In this document: piece after piece, positions 25,908 through 34,493 of the stretch
Numbering within the stretch: position 1 is the first letter of the stretch
How the letters are laid out: each line of letters starts with the position of its first letter
Origin: Endozoicomonas sp. 8E
GTDB taxonomy: Bacteria > Pseudomonadota > Gammaproteobacteria > Pseudomonadales > Endozoicomonadaceae
Assembly: GCF_032883915.1 (NCBI RefSeq)
Contig: NZ_CP120717.1
Span: 3,479,697 to 3,543,696, forward strand
Direction: 5' to 3'
DNA length: 64,000 bases
Position numbers and translations under genes: made by a program
Notes under the pieces: model-generated
Seen by the model: the letters and a program-made list of their open reading frames with translations, nothing else
Told to the model about the DNA's origin: nothing
Database searches by the model: none

Positions 25908-26056
25908 GTCAGGATCCTGCAAAGCTGGTGTTTATTATCGATTACCGGGTGAGTTTGAAAATTATTTGGTTATTCAGAGGCAGTTCCAGAATGAAAGTTC
26001 ATAACAGGCTGGTCAGTGAAACTAACTAAATGACTTGCAGTGTCTGCAGGATGGTG

Positions 26057-27667
26057 TCACTCAGTGACATCAGACCATGAATGATTCCTTCGCAGTTCAG
26101 TGATTTTCACTATGCCATCCTCACTGGATGTGATCACCTGGCTACCGTCGGCGCTAAAGGTGGCCGATGAGAGCCAGCCATCATGGACAATGGTGGCTTT
26201 TTCTGACCATGACCCATCATCTTGCTGACCAATGATTTTCGCCGTTTTGTCATAGCTGGCAGTCACCACATGGCAGCCATCAGGGCTGAAGCTGGCTGAT
26301 ATGACCATACTCTTATGGGAAAAGGTGGCTTTTTCTTCCCAAAAGCCATTGGCTTTTCTGTCGCAAATTTTTGCTGTGTGATCATAGCTGGCAGTCACCA
26401 GATGTCGGCCATCGGGGCTGAAGGTGGCCGATTTGACAGGTCCCCTGTGTCGAATGACGGTATTTTCTGCCCATGATCCATCAGTCTTCTTGTTGAAGAT
26501 GATCGCCTTGCAATCCAGAATACTGGCAGTGGCTACACAGTCACCATCGGCGCTGAAGGTGGCTGACATTGCACTGCCACTATGTTCAATGACATCTTTT
26601 ACTTCCCATGATTGATTGTCCTTCTGGCGATGGATTTTCACCGTCCTATCCTGACAGGCGATCAACACGTAGCAGCCATCGGTGCTGAAAGTGGCTGAAT
26701 AGACAGCACAATGATGGGAAAAGATGACTGATAACACCCATGATCCATCATCTTTCTGGCTATGGATTTTCGCTGTGTTATCCAAACTCGCGGTCACGAT
26801 ATGTCGACCATCGGTGCTGAAGGTGGCTGATAAGATGAGACCATCATGAGTAATGGTGGCTTTTGGTTCCCATGATTCATTGCATCCCAGACCATAAATC
26901 TTCGCCGTGCCATCACCACAGCGGGTCACTGCATGGTGACTATCGGGGCTGAAATTCGCTGATTTGACCCATCCTTCATGAGGAATGGTTGTTCTTATTT
27001 CCCATGATCCATCAGGCTGGTGGCCGTAGATTTTAGCCGTATTGTCGCCATTGGCGGTGACCAGATAGCGCCCATCAACACTGAGGGCGGCTGAATTGAC
27101 TCTATTGAGGTGTCTTATGTGGATACTATCGACTAAATCGAGGTCTGGGTTGGGTTTATGAATTTTGTCAATGGTGGCTTTAGTGACTAATTCAAATCTT
27201 TCACATTTGAACATCAGTTCAGCCCTGGTGAAAAATAACAGGGCTGGTAGAAAAACACTCGTCGTCTGACGATCTGAGAGTGACTCCAGTAACGCCTGAT
27301 CATTCGAAAACGACTCAAGCCAGGCTCGGAGTTGATTCTTATCTTTTCCGGCGATGATCATCCTTAGTTGAGACTGGTGTTCTGAAGAAAACTGGCAATA
27401 CCAGGCTTTTGCCAGAGCGTTATCCTCTTTGATACTGTCGCGAAGGTAGGTGCATACTTTCTGTAAACTGCGAATATCCCGAAGTTTCAAATGACAAAAA
27501 ATTAAGGACAGTGTCTCTGTGGGTAAATCCTGTAATGAAAGTTTTTGCTTCTCTTTCGTGTCAACTACTGTGCTGGATCTACCCTGATGGTTACCTGTTG
27601 ATGCCAGCGCTCTGGCTCGAGCTCGCGTCAGTGGTGGTTCATAACCGGAATTATTGATTCCATGCAT
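26057..27667 (-). CDS. F-box/WD40 repeat protein 6 of 7
   Basis: The 536-residue member starts at ATG 27667. The F-box has two changes from the array norm (LPTETLSLIFCHLKL and KVCTYLRDSI). The linker carries HKPNPDLDLVDSIHIRHLN. Eight blades are intact, including ILDCKAIIFNKKTDGSW with a one-residue insertion. The last 120 bp and the downstream spacer are almost identical to those of gene 7, which marks a recent segmental duplication or gene conversion. Confidence 0.8.
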   Translation of the reverse strand: MHGINNSGYEPPLTRARARALASTGNHQGRSSTVVDTKEKQKLSLQDLPTETLSLIFCHLKLRDIRSLQKVCTYLRDSIKEDNALAKAWYCQFSSEHQSQLRMIIAGKDKNQLRAWLESFSNDQALLESLSDRQTTSVFLPALLFFTRAELMFKCERFELVTKATIDKIHKPNPDLDLVDSIHIRHLNRVNSAALSVDGRYLVTANGDNTAKIYGHQPDGSWEIRTTIPHEGWVKSANFSPDSHHAVTRCGDGTAKIYGLGCNESWEPKATITHDGLILSATFSTDGRHIVTASLDNTAKIHSQKDDGSWVLSVIFSHHCAVYSATFSTDGCYVLIACQDRTVKIHRQKDNQSWEVKDVIEHSGSAMSATFSADGDCVATASILDCKAIIFNKKTDGSWAENTVIRHRGPVKSATFSPDGRHLVTASYDHTAKICDRKANGFWEEKATFSHKSMVISASFSPDGCHVVTASYDKTAKIIGQQDDGSWSEKATIVHDGWLSSATFSADGSQVITSSEDGIVKITELRRNHSWSDVTE

Positions 27668-27816
27668 GTCTGGGTCCTGCAAAGCTGGTGTTTATTATCG
27701 ATTACCGGGTGAGTTTGAAAATTATTTGGTTATTCAGAGGCAGTTCCAGAATGAAAGTTCATAACAGGCTGGTCAGTGAAACTAACTAAATGACTTGCAG
27801 TGTCTGCAGGATGGTG

Positions 27817-29417
27817 TCACTCAGTGACATCAGACCATGAATGATTCCTTCGCAGTTCAGTGATTTTCACTATGCCATCCTCACTGGATGTGATCACCTG
27901 ACTGCCGTCGGCGCTAAAGGTGGCCGAAGAGAGCCAGTCATCATGGACAATGGTGGCTTTTTCTGACCATGCCCCATCATCCTGCTGACCAATGATTTTC
28001 GCCGTTTTGTCATAGCTGGCAGTCACTACATGGCGGCCATCGAGGCTGAAGTTGGCTGATATGACTGAACTCTTATGGGAAAAGGTAGCTTTTACTTTCC
28101 ACAAGCCATTGGCTTTTCTGTCGTAAATCTTTACTCTGCAATCGTTGCCGACAGTCACCAGATGGCGGCTGTCGGTGCTGAATCTGGCTGAATTGACCCA
28201 GTGTCGAATGGTGGTGTTTTTTTTCCATGATCCATCGGCCTTCTTGCCATAGATTTTCGTCTTCCATTCAAGACCGTTGGCGACCACATAGTCAGCGTCG
28301 GCGCTGAAGGTGGCCGACAAGGCATTACCAACATGGGTAATGGTATCTTTTTCTTTCCATGATCCATCGTCCTTCTGGCTATGGATTTTCACTGTGTTAT
28401 CTCGAGAGGGGGTTAACACATGGCAGCCATCGGTGCTGAAAATGGCTGGATTGACCTTAGACTGATTGGGAAGGATGGCCGTTAACACCCATGATCCATC
28501 GTTCTTCCGGCTATGGATTTTCGCTGTGCCATCCCAACTGGCGGTCACGATATGTCGACCATTGGTGCTGCAGGAAGCTGATTTGACGATACCATAATGG
28601 TGAATGATGGTGTTTGGCTCCCATGATTCATTACAGCTCAGATCATATATCTTCGCCGTACCATCCGAACTGGCGGTGACTACATGATGTCCATCGGGGC
28701 TGAAAATCGCTGCTTCGACCCGTCCTTCATGGGGAATGGTGGTTTTTTTTCCCATGTTCCATCAGGCTTATGGCCGTAGATTTTTGCCGTATTGTCTCCA
28801 TTGGCGGTCACCAGATAGCGGCCATCGGCACTGAGTTCGGCCGAGTTGACTCTATTGATGCGTCTAATGTGGATGAGATCGTCAATGCTGTCGGTTGAGT
28901 GGGTGTTATAAGTTTTGTCAATGGTGGCTTTAGTGAGTAATTCAAAGGTATCACATTCAGACATTAGCTTTGCCCTGGTGAAAAATAACAGACCAGGTAA
29001 ATAAACACTCGTCGGTCGGCGATCTGCGAGCGACTCGGCTGACGCTTTATTATTCGTAAATGACTTAAACCACGCATGGAGTTGATCCTTGTTTTTTGTA
29101 CTGATGGTCATCCTTAATTGATGCTGATGTGCTGGAGTAAACTGGCGATACCAGGCTTTTGCCAAGGCATTGTCTTGTTTGACAAGATCGCGAAGGCGAG
29201 TACATACCTTCTGTAAACTGCGAATGTCCCGAAGTTTCAAATGACAAAAAATCATGGAAAGTGTATCTGAGGCTAAATCTTGCAATGAAAGTTTTTGCTT
29301 TGCTTTCGTGTCAGCTAAAGTGATGGTCCTGCCTGCATTGTTACCCGTTAATGCCAGCGCTCTGGCTCGAGCTCGCGTCAGTGGTGGTTCAAAACCGGAA
29401 TTATTGATTCCATGCAT
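27817..29417 (-). pseudogene. F-box/WD40 repeat protein 7 of 7, frameshifted at poly-A
   Basis: From ATG 29417 the leader, F-box (SLQDLASDTLSMIFCHLKL) and first blade are normal to GTWEKK. The A tract (T8 on the plus strand, 28743-28750) is one base shorter than the A9 at the same site in genes 1 and 5, and the frame ends in PPFPMKDG. The remaining seven blades are open in the next frame from 28755 to 27817. The same kind of lesion in gene 4, at another blade boundary but in the same W-E-K-K codon context, makes transcriptional slippage worth considering. This gene is divergent from the giant E genes. Confidence 0.75.
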
Positions 29418-29958
29418 GACGGATTCCTGCAAAGTTGTTATTTATCTTTGATCAACAAGGACGGTTAAAAATTATTTAGTCAGTCAGAGTACATTTCAGA
29501 ATGAAAGTTCAGAACATGCTGGTCAGTGAAACTAACAAAATGACTTTTGGTGCGCACAACCGCCTTTCACCACCCCTGTCAGGAATACATAGACTCGTAA
29601 AAAATGCCCAAAATCTGAATGATCGTCCACTGCCTTTCCTTCAAAGACTACCTGATTCAGGTCAGGCCGGTGATCACGGCTGAAACCCTGGCAGATATGA
29701 ATACAGTTCAAGTCGTAAGTACTCAGCCAGAAATATTCGATTCCGTATGGCTGAGTACTTACGAACATTGGAGTCATTTGTGATACGGGCATCAATGTAT
29801 TCGGCCATCTTTAACTCCGACACTAGTGGCAACCAAGCCAAGGTGGTTGAGGTTCTTAAACTGGTATTGAGCTGGAGACATGTTGATATACCTGAATATC
29901 TGTTCATTTCTTTGACCACAAATTTTAGGTAAATGTCAACCGGGATGGTGGAAGGCAG
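29418..29958. other. Divergent intergenic region between the two arrays
   Basis: This 541-bp region separates the minus-strand F-box array from the plus-strand E array. Its left end is a diverged F-box spacer (GGTCAGTGAAACTAAC at 29521). The middle has a perfect 16-bp hairpin. The right end carries GGAAGG just before the E1 start. A 61-codon plus frame at 29747-29932 has no ribosome binding site and no recognised homology. Promoters for both arrays must lie here or near it. Confidence 0.4.
29714..29763. repeat. Perfect 16-bp inverted repeat
   Basis: CGTAAGTACTCAGCCA (29714-29729) is perfectly inverted at 29748-29763 around an 18-nt loop. It has no T run, so it is not a typical terminator. 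It may be a transposon end, a bidirectional insulator hairpin or a regulatory site between the two divergent effector arrays. Confidence 0.8.
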
Positions 29959-32900
29959 ATGAGAAGTTCACAAAAAAACAAAACGGCCTTATCGAGGGTT
30001 CGATCACTGCTTCTGCTGGTGACGATAATATTTGGTGGGCCGCTGCATGCACTGGAATTAGTCGACTCAAGCCCGCTACCAGTCTATTTTCTGTCTTCCC
30101 ATAAGTTAGCTGAACCTGAACAGCCCGATCCTCTTCGATGGACCTTGACTCCCATGCTTTTAGGCCCTGTGGGCCCAAGGCGTGGGAAGGAGTTGTTGGA
30201 GTTTTACGTGCCCCCTGAAGTTCTGGAGAGCACTTCTAGTGGACTGATCGCCGGGGGCGCCGCAGGAGGTTGTGATGGCGATAAGCCTCCTGACGGAAAC
30301 ATCGGGAGTCCTGACCCAGAGCCCCAACCTGACCTTACCCTTATTCCTGATCCTGTCCAAACTTGTCTGCAGCAAAAAAAGCAACTGCTTATAATATTAC
30401 AAATCAAACGACTATGGGCGATTATTACAGGCCAAACCACGCTGGCCCGGATTTTGTCAGACCGGATCACGGTGATTGAAGTCGATCTTCTTGATCTGGA
30501 AAGATCAGACCCTGGCACGATTCAACCAGGGCTGGTTCAGACATGGCTGGCAGAGAATGGTCAGGAACTCAGAGTTTACCGTGAGATGGTTTCTGGCAAA
30601 TATTCTGGCCGACAGACGGGTAACGGGAAAAAGAATTCATCCTCCCAAACGACCAAAGCATCAACGACCGCGACAACAGGTCAGACCGGCCAGACAAGCG
30701 GATCTGCTGGCCGTAACAGGGGAACCCGTTCGACAGGTGCCAATGGTTGTGGAGGCGATGACCCACTGAAACCCTCAGCTGAGCAGAATGCCGGACATTC
30801 GGTCGTCGCTTGTTCGAAGTGTGACAAGGCATTGAATCCACAGGAATTAGGACGTGTAGCAAATCAGACAGCAGCTTCAGCGTTGTTGTGCAACACGTGC
30901 CTGTCGGGCATTCAAGGTAACAAAAGGGTAAGACGAATCCGGGAAGAAGCAGAAGCGGATTCATCAGAACATGCACCGAAAAAAAAGAAGGGCCCGGGTA
31001 GAAAGAGAAATAATTCAACAGCTGTTGCTGAACCAGCGGCCAAAAAAAAGAAACCGCCAGACACTCAAATTCCCGATGATCCGTTAAAAAAAGTAAAAGC
31101 AAATATCAAGTACGAATTAAGTCAGGAAGAGCTGAAAAAAGTGCAAACCCTGATGGCTGTATTCAAGGAAAAAAACATCACTGCCAAGGACACTTTTTAT
31201 AGGCTGCTTGGTTCCGTAGATAGAGATTCTTTTAATGGCTTCTTCGATAATGCCGCCGCCTTTTTCGGGCACCTTTCTGAAAACTTCAAAAATACAGGTA
31301 TGCTGACCGGCATGCTGAATAATAGCAAAAAACATATCCGTAGTTTTGCAGAGCGTAGCCAGGATGAACTCGAATATTTAGCGAGTTTAGATGTGGTGAC
31401 TTCTTTCTCGTCCATGAATAATGGCAAAGGTGTGCCCACACATGAGCAAGTGAAAGCAATGCTGGGCTGGTCTGAATGGAAAGACAAGGATGGCGAGTTC
31501 AATATTGAACTGTTCCGCTCTTTCTCGTCCATGAATAATGGCCACGGCGTACCCAAACATGAGGAAGTGAAAAAGGTGCTGGGCTGGCCGGAATGGAAAG
31601 ACAAGGATGGCGAGTTCAGTATGGAGCTGTTCCGCGCCTTCTCGTCTATGAATAGGAGCAAGGGCATGATTAAACATGAGGAAGTGAAAGAGGTGCTGGG
31701 CTGGCTGGAATGGAAAGACAAGGGTGGCGAGTTCAATATGGAGCTGTTCCGCGCCTTCTCATCTATGAATCATGGCAAAGGCATCCTCAAACATGAGGAA
31801 GTGAGAGAGGTGCTGGCCTGGTCGGAATGGAAAGGCAGGGATGGCGAGTTCAGTATTGAGCTATTCCGCTCCTTCTCATGTATGAATCATGGCAAAGGCA
31901 TGATTAAACATGAGCAAGTTGAAGAGGTGCTGGGCTGGCCGGAATGGAAAAACAAGGATGGCGAGTTCAATATGGAGCTGCTCCGCTCCTTCTCATCCAT
32001 GAACAATGGTAAAGGCGTGCTCACACATGAGCAAGTGAAAGAGGTGCTGGGCTGGCCGGAATGGAAAGACAAGGATGGCGAGTTCAGTATGGAGCTGTTC
32101 CGTACCTTCTCGTCTATGAATCATGGCAAAGGCGTGCTCAAAAAAAAGGAAGTGAAAGAGGTGCTGGGCTGGCCGGAATGGAAAGACAAGGATGGCAAGT
32201 TCAGTATGGAGCTGTTCCGCGCCTTCTCATCTATGAATCATGGCAAAGGCATCCTCAAACATGAGCAAGTGAAAGAGGTGCTGGGCTGGCTGGAATGGAA
32301 AGACAAGGATGGCGAGTTCAACATTGAGCTGTTCCGCACCTTCTCGTCCATGAATAGCAGCAAGGGCATGATTAAACAAGAGGAAGTGAAAGAGGTGCTG
32401 GGCTGGCCGGAATGGAAAGAGAGGGATGGCGAGTTTGATACGAAGTTGTTCCGATCCTTCTCGTCAATGAATAGTGGCAAAGGCATGCTCAAACATGAAC
32501 AAGTGAAAGAGGTGCTGGGCTGGCCGGAATGGAAAGACAAGGATGGCGAGTTCAGTATGGAGCTGTTCCGCACCTTCTCGTCCATGAACAGTGGTAAAGG
32601 CATGCTCAAACATGAGCAAGTGAAAGAGGTGCTCGGCTGGCCGGAATGGAAGGACAAGTATGGCGAGTTCAGTATGGAGCTGTTCCGCTCCTTCTCATCC
32701 GTGAATAATGGTAAAGGCGTGCTCAAAAAAAAGGAATTGAAAGAGGTGTTGGACTGGATAGGTTGCCAGGGGGTGCCCAATCACAGGCTACTGCGAATCG
32801 TGCCCAGGCTCTGGGTATCAGAAGGGCTACCTGCTATCAAGATGCTGCAACACCGGGAAACACAACTGAAACAGTTACTGCTTACAGAGCTCACCGGAGA

Positions 32901-34305
32901 ACATAGCAACCCGGATAATGAAGGAGAGGATAAATACAATCGCCAGATAAAAACAGTCGCTCTTTATCTTTCCACTCCTAAGCCGGACTGGTCACTAACA
33001 TGGACGGTTTTAAAAGAGTTCTGCCAATTTCATGAACAGACTAAAACGATTCTGATGCTGGAATCACTGATAGGGCTTTTATCTTCTTCTGGAGGTAAAA
33101 GCGTCAAACGCTACCTTCAGGCTAATCAACAGGATCGGCATTTCTTGTGGCGTCATTCAATGAGAGCCGTGCCTTTGCGCGTGTTAAATAGAGCAATGTT
33201 CCTGTGTTCTTTCGATGAAGACAGGGAGCGTTTTGTCTATTTTGTCAAGCGGCTGAAGTCATTGCCGGATAAAAGACTATGGGAGCAGTACTTAGCCCGG
33301 TTGCAACCCTTGTCGGCGGTGCTGAAACTCGACTCTATGCAAAGGCTCTATCTGGAAATCCTGCAACCCTTAACAAAGGATGATCAGCTGCGTTTTCTGG
33401 ATGCCAGCCACGCCCGGGTTGTATTCGACCTGTTTCCCTCGTTGAGCGCCCTGCAAAAACTCAGCAAAGAGCATTCTTGCCATTGGTTAAAGAAGCTGCT
33501 TGAAGCCTGCCTGCAACTAAAAACCCATGACATCACTAAAGAAGGCATCCAGATACTGTTTGAAGCGCTGCTTAAAACCCATAGTCTTCTAGCCTGGGAT
33601 AACGATATCCCCGATCACTTTCTGTCCGGGATGCGAACAACCGACAATAACCATGTTGAGATACCTGTCTCCGGACTTATCCCATCAGGAGAACAGTTGG
33701 CCCTGAGCTATATCGCTGTCTTGATGCAGAACCTCAACGAGATGTCCTTTACCGTCAAAGGGCTGTGGCTTGAGGTTGAGGTGCCAGGTGACGGAGTTCA
33801 AAACTACCGCTTTCCAATGCCACAACTGGAAATACAGGATGAAAAAATGGCCATCAGCAACTGGTCAGAGGAGCAGTTCAGGACTGTTTTGAAAATCACC
33901 CGGATATCTGAACACTATTATTTGACTGCAGATCAATGGCAGAAACTGGATAACGTTCAATTCAGGCAAGCTGAAGCCTATCAGCCAGAGAATGAGTTGG
34001 AACCACAAAAACAGGCGTTTGGCAGTTTATGGTTAAAGCTCAATCAGACAGAAATTTTTGGCAGCGAAATACTGAATTTACTGGAGGAGTACGAGAGTGA
34101 AATGGAGCTTATGCATACAGTGACTCTCCTTAAAAAAGCCAGAATCGATAGCGCTACTCACATACTGGAAGAATGGCGGCAACGGGCATGCAGTAAAATA
34201 GAACAGTTAAAAAAGCAAGACCCTTTATTATCCGATGTTGCTCCTGATGTTTATCAGGGTTGTCAGGAACTGGAGTTGCTTGATGAATGTGGGAGTATTT
34301 TCTAA
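29959..34305 (+). CDS. E1: exported giant protein with zinc-ribbon, NLS-like segment and 39-aa repeats
   Basis: The 1448-residue protein starts after GGAAGG with a Sec signal peptide ending PLHALE. An unknown domain (about 100-230) and a Thr/Gly/Ser-rich linker follow. A zinc-ribbon-like motif has C285, C288, C311 and C314. Lysine-rich blocks KKKKGPGRKR (from 341) and KKKKPP (from 362) look like a bipartite nuclear localisation signal. Eleven 39-residue repeats and a half repeat span about 483-933. The C-terminal domain (934-1448), ending ELELLDECGSIF, is conserved in all copies and unknown to me. This is the only copy without the in-frame MITE and with its own 5' flank, so it may be closest to the array founder. 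A host-nucleus-targeted effector is my inference. Confidence 0.8.
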   Translation: MRSSQKNKTALSRVRSLLLLVTIIFGGPLHALELVDSSPLPVYFLSSHKLAEPEQPDPLRWTLTPMLLGPVGPRRGKELLEFYVPPEVLESTSSGLIAGGAAGGCDGDKPPDGNIGSPDPEPQPDLTLIPDPVQTCLQQKKQLLIILQIKRLWAIITGQTTLARILSDRITVIEVDLLDLERSDPGTIQPGLVQTWLAENGQELRVYREMVSGKYSGRQTGNGKKNSSSQTTKASTTATTGQTGQTSGSAGRNRGTRSTGANGCGGDDPLKPSAEQNAGHSVVACSKCDKALNPQELGRVANQTAASALLCNTCLSGIQGNKRVRRIREEAEADSSEHAPKKKKGPGRKRNNSTAVAEPAAKKKKPPDTQIPDDPLKKVKANIKYELSQEELKKVQTLMAVFKEKNITAKDTFYRLLGSVDRDSFNGFFDNAAAFFGHLSENFKNTGMLTGMLNNSKKHIRSFAERSQDELEYLASLDVVTSFSSMNNGKGVPTHEQVKAMLGWSEWKDKDGEFNIELFRSFSSMNNGHGVPKHEEVKKVLGWPEWKDKDGEFSMELFRAFSSMNRSKGMIKHEEVKEVLGWLEWKDKGGEFNMELFRAFSSMNHGKGILKHEEVREVLAWSEWKGRDGEFSIELFRSFSCMNHGKGMIKHEQVEEVLGWPEWKNKDGEFNMELLRSFSSMNNGKGVLTHEQVKEVLGWPEWKDKDGEFSMELFRTFSSMNHGKGVLKKKEVKEVLGWPEWKDKDGKFSMELFRAFSSMNHGKGILKHEQVKEVLGWLEWKDKDGEFNIELFRTFSSMNSSKGMIKQEEVKEVLGWPEWKERDGEFDTKLFRSFSSMNSGKGMLKHEQVKEVLGWPEWKDKDGEFSMELFRTFSSMNSGKGMLKHEQVKEVLGWPEWKDKYGEFSMELFRSFSSVNNGKGVLKKKELKEVLDWIGCQGVPNHRLLRIVPRLWVSEGLPAIKMLQHRETQLKQLLLTELTGEHSNPDNEGEDKYNRQIKTVALYLSTPKPDWSLTWTVLKEFCQFHEQTKTILMLESLIGLLSSSGGKSVKRYLQANQQDRHFLWRHSMRAVPLRVLNRAMFLCSFDEDRERFVYFVKRLKSLPDKRLWEQYLARLQPLSAVLKLDSMQRLYLEILQPLTKDDQLRFLDASHARVVFDLFPSLSALQKLSKEHSCHWLKKLLEACLQLKTHDITKEGIQILFEALLKTHSLLAWDNDIPDHFLSGMRTTDNNHVEIPVSGLIPSGEQLALSYIAVLMQNLNEMSFTVKGLWLEVEVPGDGVQNYRFPMPQLEIQDEKMAISNWSEEQFRTVLKITRISEHYYLTADQWQKLDNVQFRQAEAYQPENELEPQKQAFGSLWLKLNQTEIFGSEILNLLEEYESEMELMHTVTLLKKARIDSATHILEEWRQRACSKIEQLKKQDPLLSDVAPDVYQGCQELELLDECGSIF
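31405..32757 (+). repeat. E1 repeat array: 11 full and one half 117-bp unit
   Basis: Units begin at FSSM and repeat every 117 bp with no length variation. The variable dipeptides after MN read NG, NG, RS, HG, HG, NG, HG, HG, SS, SG, SG, NG. The last unit breaks into the C-terminal domain after VLDW. Confidence 0.95.
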
Positions 34306-34493
34306 AAAGACTTGTGTCGTCTGATAAAACTTATAAAAACAAACTGTCTGTCAACTCCGTTCATGGCAAGCTTGCCAGTGCGGTGCTATAAAATCTAGCG
34401 CAAACGTGAATCATCAGGCCTAAGCCGGATGACGTACGAATTTTTTCCACTCGCGAATGGATTCACAGAAGCTGATTTTATTAGCCTGGATCT
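34306..34493 (+). promoter_or_regulatory. Conserved E-array spacer (first of six)
   Basis: All six E spacers are 186-188 bp and strongly alike, so gene plus spacer is the duplicated unit. A perfect palindrome TGGCAAGCTTGCCA lies at 34364-34377 and again at 45135-45148; it is one mismatch off in the E2/E3 and E4/E5 spacers and more degraded in the last two. A weak GGATCT precedes each ATG. No T-rich terminator is visible, so the genes could be read through or each use its own promoter. Confidence 0.6.

Noticed and set aside
29747-29932. Small plus-strand ORF in the divergent region before E1
   Set aside because: It begins inside the hairpin, lacks a ribosome binding site, and matches no family I know.
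31405-32757. Repeats considered as true TALE, PPR or EF-hand units
   Set aside because: The period is 39 instead of 33-35, key TALE and PPR residues are absent, and DKDGEF lacks the glycine and glutamate positions of an EF-hand loop. Only a structural analogy to TALE repeats is kept as a hypothesis.
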